Shown: positions 1 to 11,051 of the stretch, piece by piece
Layout: each line of letters begins with the position of its first letter
Position numbering within the stretch: position 1 is the first letter of the stretch
From: Trichoplax sp. H2
Taxonomy: Eukaryota > Placozoa > Uniplacotomia > Trichoplacea
DNA: 64,000 nucleotides
Assembly (NCBI GenBank): GCA_003344405.1
Contig: NOWV01000014.1
Coordinates: forward strand, 434,001 to 498,000
Reading direction: 5' to 3'
Made by a program: the position numbers and the translations under genes
Notes under the pieces: model-generated
Told to the model about the DNA's origin: nothing
Database searches by the model: none
The model's input: the letters and a program-made list of their open reading frames with translations, nothing else

Positions 1-2
1 GG

Positions 3-203
3 GAACATCGAGAATTTGGAATTGACATTTCTATCCTACTACTATGCATGTATCTTGCACAAATTTTGGTCGCTTTTGTGACTGGAGCTATCATTTATGC
101 TACCAATTCGCCCATTACACCGATGATTATGTCTAGTATTTCAGCTTTATGTTGTGCTATTGCTGCTGCCTTTTTAGATCGTGTACCTATTAATAAGTTC
201 TAA
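3..203 (+). CDS. SLC45-type sugar transporter, 3' terminal exon (partial)
   Basis: This is the last 66 codons of a 12-TM transporter; the gene begins before the window. Frame 3 is open from base 3 to a TAA at 201-203. It starts with H-R-E-F-G-I-D-I-S, which aligns with the R-E-L-G-L-D-[IV]-S opening of the last exons of the two other plus-strand transporters here (4407-4625 and 9370-9588). Two hydrophobic stretches follow (about residues 9-32 and 40-57), as expected for the last two membrane segments of the SLC45 family (proton-coupled sucrose/glucose transporters and relatives). The residues differ enough from the two neighbours for this to be a separate family member. Substrate cannot be judged from a fragment. 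Confidence 0.7.
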   Translation, partial: EHREFGIDISILLLCMYLAQILVAFVTGAIIYATNSPITPMIMSSISALCCAIAAAFLDRVPINKF

Positions 204-635
204 ACTGGTTTTATTGACAGCTGCTTACTATGAAGATGATACGCTATTTGTAGTTCTAGTTGTAATTAATTACTAGTTCAGGCTAAACTTCAGAAATTTT
301 AATTCATAAAAAATTGTGAATTATATTATAGTAGGCAAAATAGTGTTAAAATTATTTACAAATAGGAAGTGTTTTTAACTTTGCAGATATTAGTTTTACT
401 ACTTATGAAATCACGGATAGAAAATGTGGATTGTAAAAATAGATTATAGTATCGGTTGATTAACATAGTACGATGAATTTGCTGTAAGAAATTGACAATT
501 TCTGATACGTAAACTTCTTAGCTCTGTTGACAGTGTTACGAAATAGATGAAAATAATCTTTCCTACTTGAGTTGCTATACGCGAATTTGTATTTATGCAA
601 AGATATTTACCGATCACTCGCTCTATATACATTCT
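204..635. other. intergenic, nothing recognised
   Basis: AT-rich 3' flank of the transporter fragment. A 78-codon minus-strand open frame lies here, but it has no recognisable domain and no homologue that I can name, so I do not call it. Confidence 0.5.
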
Positions 636-1048
636 ACATGGATATCGTATACTCATAACAAATTCACGATCCTTTTGCACTGATTTAGTAACAGAATTTT
701 TTGAAATAGCACTAAATATATGTCAATGATTGTAAAAGTATGGCTATAAGACGACGGTCGATAATAGCTAAACTAGGAAATAGATGGATCAAAAATAAAA
801 ATTTACATATTTCTTGCTAAGGCTAAAAATATCATGATTTATGAGTTAGGTAAACGTTGTTTACTTCATCTATACGGTTAAACGTAATTATACATTTAGC
901 TCATCTTATAATATTAAAAATTCAAATATATTACATTCAGTAACCTTGCAAATTCAAATAAATTAATTTATGGTACTGTGTTAACATAAAGTCACGGCTT
1001 AACTCTAGTTTTTAACCTTCGTTCGATACTTTAAAATTTAAATAGGCG
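636..1048. repeat. direct repeat copy 1 (LTR-free haplotype)
   Basis: This 413-bp segment recurs nearly identically at 1341-2053 across the N gap. The only large difference is a 294-bp insertion in the second copy between bases that correspond to 790 and 791 here. Scattered single-base differences (for example near 952, 980 and 1030) are what two alleles of an outbred diploid would show. It is most simply an unmerged haplotype, with an old tandem duplication as the alternative. Confidence 0.8.
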
Positions 1049-1320
1049 TGTGAGGTTGATAGATCAAGAATCTTCAAAACTTTAGAAAATTAAGATTTAT
1101 TGAACAAAACCTCCTTTACGAAGATACAACGTAATCGATTAGCTGAGGACCTCTAACGAGAAAGAACTAACTTACTATACTAAACTACTCGCTTATATAC
1201 CTTTCCGCGTTCACAGTCTTAGCACCTTACTTACTACACACTTCGGTATTAGCATCTCAAATACAGGCTAGTTTACACCTTTCATGTGAAGCTCTAGTGT
1301 GAGCACTGTAGCGCTCCTCT
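1049..1320 (+). mobile_element. possible insertion, 5' part of an LTR-like element
   Basis: The two repeat copies lose similarity exactly here. Copy 1 continues with TGTGAGG and runs into the gap; copy 2 (2054 on) continues with other sequence. The abrupt switch to a sequence starting TG, with a TATATA-like motif near 1194-1199, would fit the 5' end of a second LTR-type insertion cut by the gap. No right end or target duplication can be seen, so this is weak. Confidence 0.25.
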
Positions 1321-1340
1321 NNNNNNNNNNNNNNNNNNNN
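1321..1340. other. assembly gap (20 N)
   Basis: Twenty N, a fixed-size scaffold gap. The flanks repeat each other (636-1048 against 1341-2053), so the gap probably joins two haplotype contigs. Confidence 0.95.
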
Positions 1341-2053
1341 ACATGGATATCGTATACTCATAACAAATTCACGATCCTTTTGCACTGATTTAGTAACAGA
1401 ATTTTTTGAAATAGCACTAAATATATGTCAATGATTGTAAAAGTATGGCTATAAGACGACGGTCGATAATAGCTAAACTAGGAAATAGATGGATCTGTTG
1501 TATATATATAGATAGTAATAGATTAAATACGATATCTTAACCATAAAGGCATAAATAAAGGAAACACTATATATATGTACGTATACGATGATTGTATGGT
1601 AGTACTTGTAATACAGTAGGTGATAACATTGTAAAAGGCGGACTGATAAGTTACTAATTGTAGTGCGAAGTATAAACTGTAATCGTATCGAGGTGTAACC
1701 TCGTGTAGCTATAAATACCGATCAACTAATAATAAAATGCAGTTATCAATCTTACTCACGGAGTGAACTTATTATTGAAGAACATAACAGGATCAAAAAT
1801 AAAAATTTACATATTTCTTGCTAAGGCTAAAAATATCATGATTTATGAGTTAGGTAAACGTTGTTTACTTCATCTATACGGTTAAACGTAATTATACATT
1901 TAGCTCATCTTATAATATTAAAAATTCAAATATATTACATTCAGTAACCTTGCAGATTCAAATAAATTAATTTATGGTACTGTATTAATATAAAGTCACG
2001 GCTTAACTCTAGTTTTTAACCTTCGTTCGAAACTTTAAAATTTTAAATAGGCG
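1341..2053. repeat. direct repeat copy 2 (LTR-containing haplotype)
   Basis: Second copy of 636-1048, carrying the 294-bp LTR at 1496-1789. Similarity to copy 1 resumes immediately after the LTR and ends at 2053. The following sequence to 2350 is the 5' flank of the intact SLC45-type gene, so this copy is the one continuous with the scaffold to the right. Confidence 0.8.
1496..1789 (+). mobile_element. solo LTR of a retrotransposon with 5-bp target duplication
   Basis: The 294-bp insertion begins TGTTG and ends AACA (TG...CA termini). It is flanked by GGATC on both sides (1491-1495 and 1790-1794), and the empty site with a single GGATC is present at 786-790. Inside are a TATA-like CTATAAATA near 1710 and an AATAAAA near 1731, the order of promoter and polyadenylation signals expected in an LTR read on the plus strand. 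There is no internal coding region, so it is a solo LTR left by recombination between two LTRs. A 5-bp duplication with TG...CA ends fits Ty3/Gypsy or Bel-Pao families; which one cannot be decided from the LTR. Confidence 0.8.
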
Positions 2054-2350
2054 ATAAAGAAATCTAAGGTAAAGATATTGTTTCATAATGACATTTTTGG
2101 GGGTATTCCGTTAAATCGATTAACAATCGATTGTTATCTGGCTTCAAGTAATTATTTTCTGTAAAGTAACAGCTGTTTGCCCAATTGTGGTCCATATGAT
2201 AAACAATTTACTCATCATGCTAACGATAGTTTTCTATGTCTTTATAAATACGATCTTCTATAAGCCAATTTCATTTATATTTATCTACGGCCATAGCTAA
2301 CAAGATCGCTTGACCGATACTTCAATTATTTGCTTATAACTTCAAATTTA

Positions 2351-4625
2351 ATGGATCAATCTAGAGACGAGAAAAACGATGATACAGCATATGAAATAGA
2401 TAGTAACTGCAATCAAGATAGAATCGAAGATGGAAGAGAAGCATTGGAATCAACCTCAAAACATGATAAGAGACTCCTAATCAAACTAGCTACATTAGCA
2501 CTTGCATCTTTTTTTCCAGAAGCTTTCTATACATTTTTTGATGTCTTTGCCGTACCATCCCAATTAAGCCTAGGAATACCTATTGGACTAACACTAATTC
2601 CCGTGATTCTTGCAACCTTAATCGGATTTTTTTTAATTCCAATCGTTGGCAATTTATCTGATCGTTGCACTTCTCGGATTGGAAGACGACGACCATTTAT
2701 CATAATTTTCCTTATATCAGTTTTAATATCTGCTGGGATGATATCTTTTAGTCGGATAATCGGTCTTGAGCTATGGCCTCATCATTTATTAATAGGGCGT
2801 ATTATACTTATCGTTGGATTAATTATAGAGCTATCATGTTGCTCTATATTATTAGCGCCTGCTAGAGCTCTTGTTATGGATGCTGCTCCGATTGATTTGC
2901 AAGTTACTGCTAACAGTTTAATAACTTGCTCAGCAGGCATTGGAGCTGCTACTACTACTGCTATTAGTGGGTTAGCTTCCAATCTAATATCGATGTAATA
3001 GTAGAACTTTGATACGATGATGATGTCTACTTTATATCGAAGATTATCTTATCCTGATAAAATAATAGCATTAAGTTAAAGTTACATTGATAGACTATAT
3101 TAGTTAACGAATTACTAAGCTAGCAGTATACTCATGTTTTTTTAAATATAGGATTAATTGGAAGGAAACGCCACTAGTAAAAATATTTGGTGGACAAATT
3201 GAAGTAGCTTTCATTTTGATAGCTTCAATAGGTATCGTAGTGATACTGATTGCGACGACAAGCTATGCAGAAGTTCCATATACCATCATTGGCTCTACTG
3301 ATGTATTAATCCATAAATCATCAAGTAGAAAAAGTAGCGACGATTTGAACATGTTTGCTAAGGACTGTAAGACATATAGTTCTATCCAATCGACTGTTAT
3401 ACAAAAAGATCAGATGGAAATAACAGATAACTTAACTGATGATAAACTACAAGCAATTACTGCAAAAGAGATAAGTAATTGGAATCATCTGTATCAGACT
3501 TATTATTTTACTAAAACTATGCCAAAGGAGTTACTCATTTTGTGGATAGCAAGCTTCTTTAGTTGGCTATCATATAATTCATTCGCCTATTTCTTAACTG
3601 ATTTTGTTGGTCAATCAATCTATCATGGTAATCCTCTAGCAGCCGAAAATTCGACAGCTTTACATCGTTATGATCGCGGTGTCTCTGCTGGAAGCTGGGG
3701 TTTCCTGGGCTGCACTGTTGTATCCGTCGTATATTCCTTGACGCTTGGGCGAATAACAAAATATATCGGTAATTTAAAGTTTTATTTTTTGTGTCTAAAT
3801 AAATTGTGAATCCTTTATTCCATTTTAGATATAATTAATAAATTTTGGAAAGCTCTACCCATTCAAACAAATATTTAATTTAATAGTTACCAATACAAAA
3901 TGTAACACTATTTACACGTAATATATATGCTATATAAGTAGCTAAAAATAGTCGTCGAGATTGTATTTGAAATCGATAAAATTGATAAAGAATCAAGGAA
4001 CAGTATAGTATTCTAAAATATAGGATAATTATGTTATATACATATGTTCTCTAAATTTTTATGAAGGATTTATTATTATCTCTACACGATATCTCTGATA
4101 GCTTTCAAATATAATAAGTTAGTTATTTTTGCAGGTGCAGATCGTCTGTTATTGATAGGATATTCAATTGCTAGTATTGCAACATTAATCATGGTACTAA
4201 CCAATCAAGTTATCGTAGTCCTCTGTATGGCTGCTCTTCAAGGATTTGGTTTCGCTAGTACTTTTACCTTGCCTTATGCTATTCTAGCTTCTTATCATAA
4301 TTATTTTACGGTATTTCAAGGCCATTTATATATTATTTTTGAATTTAATCTTGATAAAATATTAAACTCTACCTAATTTTGATTATTACTTTTATTTTAT
4401 TTCTAGAAAACTAAAGATAAACGATGGAATTTTAGAGAACTTGGATTAGATATCTCTTTACTCTTTGTTAGTGCGAACTTGGCCTGTATAATTACAGGTT
4501 GTTGCCTTAGTGTGATAATTGCCTTAGTCGAGTCATCTAAGGTAGCTATGATTTTCTCTAGTGTTTCTAGCGGACTATGCGCAGTTACTTGTATTTTCAT
4601 AATCAGAGTGTCTAATGATACATAA
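2351..4625 (+). CDS. SLC45-type sugar/proton transporter, four exons, intact
   Basis: Exons 2351-2994, 3152-3768, 4135-4310 and 4407-4625 join in phase to 551 residues, with GT-AG at every junction. The start is the ATG at 2351 (M-D-Q-S-R-D-E); its tandem copy begins with the same residues. An acidic 40-residue cytosolic N-terminus precedes the membrane segments. Residues 101-116 carry N-L-S-D-R-C-T-S-R-I-G-R-R-R-P-F, the R-x-G-R-R-R signature after TM2 shared by SLC45 proteins and plant sucrose transporters. A hydrophilic Ser/Lys-rich loop of about 90 residues (middle of exon 2) separates TM1-6 from TM7-12, as in SLC45A1-A4. Expected role: proton-coupled uptake of sugar across the plasma or an organelle membrane; the substrate is unknown. 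It lies head-to-tail with the broken copy at 7126-9588. Confidence 0.88.
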
Positions 4626-7125
4626 TAAAGTATTGCTACTGCAAAAATGCTCTATCTATGGGAATAAACATTATCACTAACATATGAAAGATTTATACTT
4701 TAGTTCTTAATTATTTCTCGTGAATTAGAGAATTTATTTCTATAAACTGCATAATTGGCCGCTACCCGTGACTATTTAGAAGGTAGCTAACTGAAAAATT
4801 CTCAGGCTTTTATATGTGCAGTCCTAAGTTTTCAAATCTGTACCTATCAAATTCGTAACTAGTAATTACTCACAACCATTTAGGGGATAAAATTATAATT
4901 AAAAAATTCTAGGACTTTAATATACACATGTTTCGGGTTCTCAAATTTACTGCTATTCATTGTATAAATAGCAACTACTTATGATCATTTAAAATTTCGA
5001 TAATTCAGAAATTCTAGGTATTTAATGTGTGTATGTTCCAAGTTCTAAAACAGCCGTTATTAGTTCCATACCTGGCACACTTATAAGATTCTTTAAAATT
5101 TTCTTATAATCATAATTTGATTTGATACTCACATCCTAATAATATTTTAGTTCTAAAATGCATTACTCAGTACGGTATTATTATCTCAATGATAAAATCA
5201 AGAACTCGTGAAAGTAATATTTGATAGAAAAGTCAATAACATCAAATGATAGTTGATTGTCATAAGAGATAAGCTCAGTATATCTATTTATTTAGTTTAC
5301 TGGTCAAGAACTATTACTTCAATACTAACAGTTAACAGCGATACTGTATCCAGAGCTTAACACGTGACAAAAATGAAATATATCTGATAATTTTAAAATA
5401 AGTAATCTTTGATCTTTTTCAAACTATCATTAAACTAGATAACTTATTGATTACTACTTATATTGACAGGACAAGCTTTGATCAGCGATTATCTAAGACT
5501 GTAAAATAAGATCTTAGTTAAAATAATTTTTAATGAGTACATTGAATAATTAAATCTTATGGCGTGGATACAACTTAACGAATTCTATCAATTTAAGATA
5601 TTTTCTTTTCTTTATTATTTGACATATAAATTAGCGACATAAAATGTGATATTAGTACAACTTGTTAAATTAGAATATCGATCTCTAGACTATTAAGCAA
5701 ACATTAGGTATTTCGTCTTATTCATTACGATAAATATTCAATACGGTAAATATTCGTTATCATTTTTAATTTCTCTAAACAATGATTATATTAGTAACTC
5801 TTCACAAATTATCAGAGATTTCTAATTATTACACAACTTGATGTATAGAATTGGTTGAAAGTTGTGCATATAACAAGGTAGAAATTTTAGCTAAATTTTC
5901 ATCGATTACTCTTGAAATAGTAGGCGAAGCGGATAGTATATAAGCTATATAATACGTATGCGAATTATACATCATAGAAGCTGATGGCTATATAGCTTCT
6001 TTATAATTATAGCAGCTGATAGCGGTATCTCGTTCTATACTATCAACGGTTACTCTTAATCGAAAAATGGAATTACATTTAACACACCTCTTAAAAAACT
6101 ACAATAAGACCTTAATATATTTTCTCAACAATATTGTATTGATCGTTGCATGCTTACTAAATAGCATAGGATGATAAGATAGTAAGATGCATAATAGTCG
6201 AATTTTAGAGTTGAATAAATCTTGTTCATTTCGTAGTAGTCTCTACGTGTATCTGTTTATATGGTTAAAGGTATTTTATCAAATTAGTTCACTTACGCTT
6301 TCGGTATATTGCAAGCCAGCGATTATAACGCTCTACGGCTGGATACAAAATAAAAAGATATTGTCCGAGTTTACTGAAAGGTAGATCTACATAATTGCTG
6401 ATCGTGAAATCTGATGATATAACATGAAGGTCTTTATAACCGCAAAGTATTTTCCTAGTTTTTTATTAATACTATCATCGAGATGAATCTAAAAAATTTT
6501 TAGATTGATCAAGCTAGTGCTTTGTAAATGGAGTTAAAAATACCATAATATTACTATACAGTTCCTTCTAAAGTAAACATTTTCAATGTAAAGATAGCTT
6601 TTCTTTTGTAATTAGCCACTTTACTTCAAGTTTATAATTTTTAACTTTTTATTAAATTTTATCAATTTAAATGTAACATCTACTTTAGATTTATAAGTTT
6701 GATTAAGATCTTAGCTTAAATTCAACTAATAGCTATATAATCGCTAAGATTAAATCGAAAATGTCTAGCATACGAGCTGTAAGCTTAGCCGTCGTTCGAT
6801 TTAATGAAATTTTTAACCAACAATAATGAAATAGATAGTAAAAGTCAATAATTTCTAGCAAAATGATCTGGATATTCTGCTAAATCCATTAAGAGTTAAT
6901 TCACTTGATTGTTACTCAGCTTTGACTATTTATATTCTATAAATCGACATATGTTTACCTAATTATAGCCTATATGGTAAAATATCTGCACGTGTTAACG
7001 GTGATTCCTCTATATTTTTATATAATTACTATCCTCTCCAAGTCAATTTCGTCTATATTTGTGACGGTAGCTGGTAAGATCATTCTATCAATATTTCAAT
7101 TATTTAATTTTAGTATCATTTCTAA
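4626..7125. other. intergenic, duplicated AT-rich flank, no gene
   Basis: No coding region is supported. Stretches from about 4,840 to 5,990 align with 11,190-13,320 (for example around TTGACAGGACAAGCTT at 5463 and CAACAGGACAAGCTT at 11787), so this is the 3' half of a segmental duplication. The part homologous to 11,852-12,895, which holds the last exon of the minus-strand transporter gene, is missing here. 5,990-6,900 has no visible counterpart. Confidence 0.6.
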
Positions 7126-9588
7126 ATGGATCAATCTAGAGACGAGAACGACACTCAGAGAATACAAGAAGCGGACAGCAGCAATAATCATGATGGAAGT
7201 GAGGATGAAACACAAGAGCTTAAATCAAACTCAAAATACGATAAGAGACTAGTAATCAAACTAGCGATATTATCACTTGCAACATTTCCTCCTGTAGGCT
7301 TTGTATAAATTTTATAGCGTCTTTGCTGTACCGTTGCAATTAAAACTAGGAATATCTATCGGACTGACACTAATTCCTATGATTATTGCAACTGTTATCG
7401 GATTATTTTTAACTCCAATTATCGGTAATTTATCTGATCAATGTACTTCTCGGATTGGAAGACGACGGCCATTTATCATAGTTTTATTTATTATAAATTT
7501 AATATCTGCAGCGATGATATCCTATAGTCGAATAATCGGTGATAAGCTATGGCCGCATCATTTACTAATAGGACGTATTTTACTCATCATTGGATTGATT
7601 ATAGACATGGCATGTTGTTTTATACTATTCGTACCGACTAGAGCTTTCGTAATAGAAGCTGCTCCGAATGATATGCAAGTTATTGCTAACAGTTTAATAA
7701 CTTGCTCGGCAGGTATTGGAACTATTGCCGTTACTGCGATTAGTGGGTTAGTTTCCAATCTAATGTCGATAGAATAGTAAACTTTGATAAGATGAGGATA
7801 TCTATCTTGACATCGAATATTATCTTATTTCAATTTTAAAATATTAAGTTAAAACGATATTGACAGATTATATTAGTTAATTCATTACTAAGCTACTAGT
7901 ATACTTATGTTTATTGATATAGGATTGATTGGAGAGAAACGCCATTAGCTAAAGTTTTTGGAGGACAAGTCGAAGTAGTTTTCATTTTAATAGCTACAAT
8001 AAGTATCGTAGTGATGTTAATTGCTACAATAAGCTATACCGAACTTCCATACGCTATTATTGATTCTACTGAAGCATTAACCCATAAATCATCAAGTAGA
8101 AAAAATAGCGACGATTTAAAAATTTCTACTATGGACAGTAAGACTTCTGATTCTATCCAGTCATCTGTTAAACAGAACGATCAGATGGCAACAATAAACG
8201 TTTCAACTGAAGATAAACCACAAGCACTCACAGCAGAAGAAATAAGTAGTTGGAATCATCTCTATCAGACTTATTATTTTGCTAAAACTATGCCCAAGGA
8301 ATTAATCATCTTGTGGATGATAAGTTTCTTTAGCAGTTCATCATATATTGGATTCACCAGTTTCTTAACTGATTTTATAGGCCAATCAATCTATCATGGT
8401 AATCCTCTAGCAGCGGAAAACTCGACAGCTTTGCATCGCTATAACCGTGGTGTCTCTGTTGGAAGCTGGGGCTTATTGGGCTGCACTATTATATCCATTG
8501 TATATTCCTTGGCGCTCGAGCGAATAACAAAATATATCGGTAATTTAAAATCTTAATTTTGTGTGTAAATTAATTGTGGATACTTTATTTCGTTATAGCC
8601 GCTGTAGTGTGAATAGAATTTATTTACGGTTAATTAATTTCATCGTGGCAGCCAGGAATCGTGTAACTAACTGCAAAATAAAATACGAGTACATGATAAA
8701 TTTTAATATTAGTAGGTATATAATCATGCTATCTAAAGACTGTTAATTACAATTAATATATGAGCATCATAAGCACTATACTAACTAACATTTTAACGAG
8801 TATCTAATAAATAAATTTGGAATATTTCTTCACCATGAAACAAATATTTAATTTAATTATTTCTGAAGGCAAATAGAATACTATCTACATGTATTATGTA
8901 TGAAAATCATTAAGACAGTCGTTAAGGAGGTCCTTAGAATTGACGATATTCATTAGAAGTCAAGAAACAGCACTTTATTTAAACTTAGAGGCTAAACTAA
9001 ATACATAGATATCTCGAAATTTTTATGAAGGATCTTATTATAATAGTAAAATATTTCAGATAACTTTCTAGTTTAAAGTGTAGGTTTATTCTTGCAGTTG
9101 TAGATCGTATTTTAGCGATTGGATTTTTAATTAGTGGTATCGGAGCATTAGTCATAGGACTAACCAATCAAGTTATCGTAGTCCTCTGTATGGTTATTCT
9201 TCAAGGAATTGGATTTTCTGGTGGTAATGCCTTAATATTTTCCATTCTAGCTTCTTATCATCATTATTTCGCGGTATACAAATATGTTAATGGATTATTT
9301 TGAAATTCGATCTTTATAGAATATTACTACTTTACATTATGATGATCGCTACTCTTATTCTATTTCTAGAAAATTAAAGATAATCGATGGAATTTTAGAG
9401 AACTTGGTTTAGATGTCTCATTATTCTTTGTTGGTATAAATTTGGCCTGCATCATTACAGGTTGCAGTCTCGGCGTGATAGTTTCCTTAGTTCATTCATC
9501 TAGAGCAGCTATGATTTTTTCCGGCGTTTTAAACGAAATTTGTGCAGTTATGTCTTTATTCATATTCAGAGTGCCTAATGATGTGTGA
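7126..9588 (+). pseudogene. SLC45-type transporter copy, broken by frameshift and lost donor
   Basis: Tandem copy of 2351-4625 with the same exon plan: 7126-7770, 7923-8539, 9098-9273 and 9370-9588. Exons 2, 3 and 4 have exactly the lengths of the intact gene (617, 176 and 219 bp). Exon 1 is one base longer (645 against 644): an extra G at 7297/7298 shifts the frame and brings in TAA at 7306-7308. Second, the exon 1 donor GT is AG at 7771-7772; the nearest downstream GT (7777) would make TAG at the junction. Otherwise all four exons are open and keep the G-R-R-R-P-F signature. Two independent lesions argue for a recent pseudogene; sequencing error for the first cannot be excluded. A truncated product is possible but would lack nearly all membrane segments. 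Confidence 0.8.
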
Positions 9589-9674
9589 TAAATTTTATGT
9601 ATTGCTACATTCAAAATGATCTGTCTAAGAGAAACAATCATAAATTATTAACGTATAGAGGATTAATGTATAAG
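9332..9674. repeat. haplotype repeat, copy with insertion on its right
   Basis: This 343-bp segment with exon 4 of the broken transporter recurs at 9993-10335 without length change and with only about three substitutions. The copies diverge exactly at 9675, where this copy continues with TGTTACAGTG and the other with GTCTTG. Confidence 0.85.
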
Positions 9675-9972
9675 TGTTACAGTGTTATATACTGTATTAG
9701 AGTAGAAATATCTATGTTAGGATAATTCATGTCAGCCTATCCTTATTCAGTTAACTTCTAATTTGGATATACTGTGTTTTAATACAGCTCTGACTTTTTA
9801 TGACAGTGACACTTATACACATACTGAAATTAATAGTTATAATAGGGAATGTAAATCATCTACTTACAGTTCCAATCATTGTGATTGTAATTTACTTATG
9901 GTAGATTGTAAATTATCATGGAAATGTTTCGTGATAGGACATATCGTAATCTGACTATTCTGTATTAGTCAT

Positions 9973-9992
9973 NNNNNNNNNNNNNNNNNNNN
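9973..9992. other. assembly gap (20 N)
   Basis: Twenty N between the left insertion piece and the empty-site haplotype contig. Confidence 0.95.
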
Positions 9993-10335
9993 TTACATTA
10001 TGATGATCGCTACTCTTATTCTATTTCTAGAAAATTAAAGATAATCGATGGAATTTTAGAGAACTTGGTTTAGATGTCTCATTATTCTTTGTTGGTATAA
10101 ATTTGGCCTGCATCATTACAGGTTGCAGTCTCGGCGTGATAGTTTCCTTAGTTCATTCATCTAGAGCAGCTATGATTTTTTCCGGCGTTTTAAACGAAAT
10201 TTGTGCAGTTATGTCTTTATTCATATTCAGAGTGCCTAATGATGTGTGATAAATTTTATGTATAGCTACGTTCAAAATGATCCGTCTAAGAGAAACAATC
10301 ATAAATTATTAACGTATAGAGGATTAATGTATAAG
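9993..10335. repeat. second copy of exon 4 of the broken transporter (empty-site haplotype)
   Basis: Offset of exactly 661 bp from 9332-9674. It contains a complete duplicate of the last exon (10031-10249, ending TGA), preceded by the same acceptor. Because only this exon is repeated, next to a fixed-size gap, it is an alternative allele and not a further gene. Confidence 0.85.
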
Positions 10336-10519
10336 GTCTTGATTATTTTCGTGAAATAAAAATTCGTTACCATTAATTGAATAAATAGCAATTATTCATA
10401 GTAACTTAGAAGTTAGCTGCTTAAAAAAGTTTGACGACTTTTATATGCATATACTAGTTCAACAATCTATCACTTAATCGCTGACGATATGTGTATGTTG
10501 TAACGGTGTAAGTTATTAT
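10336..10519. repeat. downstream haplotype repeat, copy 1
   Basis: This 184-bp segment recurs at 10868-11051 with two single-base indels and a few substitutions. It completes the proof that 9993-10519 is one uninterrupted alternative haplotype spanning the insertion site. Confidence 0.85.
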
Positions 10520-10539
10520 NNNNNNNNNNNNNNNNNNNN
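10520..10539. other. assembly gap (20 N)
   Basis: Twenty N between the end of the empty-site contig and the right piece of the candidate insertion. Confidence 0.95.
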
Positions 10540-10867
10540 TATGTTCGTAAATACTGTTGTCTGCATTAAGGGAGCAGTAGCTAAAATTAATATCTAATTC
10601 AGTAAATGATTCCAATGTTAATTGTATTAACTATGACTCATGAACTATTGAGGAATAGTATATAAATGTAGTATATCGTGAAATAAAATGGATTCTCAAA
10701 CTTAGTGTTTAACGTAAAATACGAGGCGTTTAAGTCTTTGCGTAGTCTGCTAGTAGAGCAAAAGTGTTTGTGATAGTGAAGATATCGTTCCTTGATACGT
10801 GGTTCAAGGATTTGACTTATTGATCGTACATTACGTTATCTTGTTGCAAAGCTGTTTTGTGACAAAA

Positions 10868-11051
10868 GTCTTCATTATTTTCGTGAAATAAAAAATTCGT
10901 CACCATTAATGAATAAATAGCAATTATTCATAGTAACTTAGAAGTTAGCTGCTTAAAAAAGTTTGACGACTTTTATATGCATATACTAGTTCAACAATCT
11001 ATCACTTAATCGCTGACGATATGTGTATGTTGTAACGGTGTAAGTTATTAT
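10868..11051. repeat. downstream haplotype repeat, copy 2
   Basis: Second copy of 10336-10519; the scaffold continues unbroken from here to the right. 11,052-12,210 holds no gene, and parts of it align with 4,840-5,530. Confidence 0.85.

Larger units (their letters stand above)
9675..10864 (+). mobile_element. candidate LTR-like insertion, split by a misplaced haplotype contig
   Basis: 9675-9972 (from TGTTACA) and 10540-10864 (to TGTGACA) are absent from the second haplotype, which passes directly from ATAAG (10331-10335) to GTCTT (10336). The termini are short imperfect inverted repeats of TG...CA type. The right piece has TATATAAA near 10660 and AATAAAA near 10682, as in an LTR. Between the pieces the assembly holds two gaps and the empty-site contig (9993-10519). 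The target duplication is unclear (ATAAG against AAAAG), no coding region is visible, and the full length is unknown. Confidence 0.45.

Noticed and set aside
444-680. 78-codon minus-strand open frame
   Set aside because: No ATG-based domain, no homologue recognised, and part of it recurs in the haplotype repeat across the gap; AT-rich chance frame.
2782-2982. 66-codon minus-strand frame inside transporter exon 1 (likewise at 7558-7758)
   Set aside because: Antisense shadow of the membrane segments; conserved between the two copies only because the sense strand is.
6974-7252. 92-codon plus-strand frame overlapping the start of the broken transporter
   Set aside because: It runs out of frame through exon 1; the homologous frame of the intact copy starts at M-D-Q-S-R-D-E, not here.
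10031-10249. Additional transporter last exon, as if a fifth gene
   Set aside because: Almost identical to 9370-9588, bounded by fixed gaps and without other exons; an alternative haplotype.
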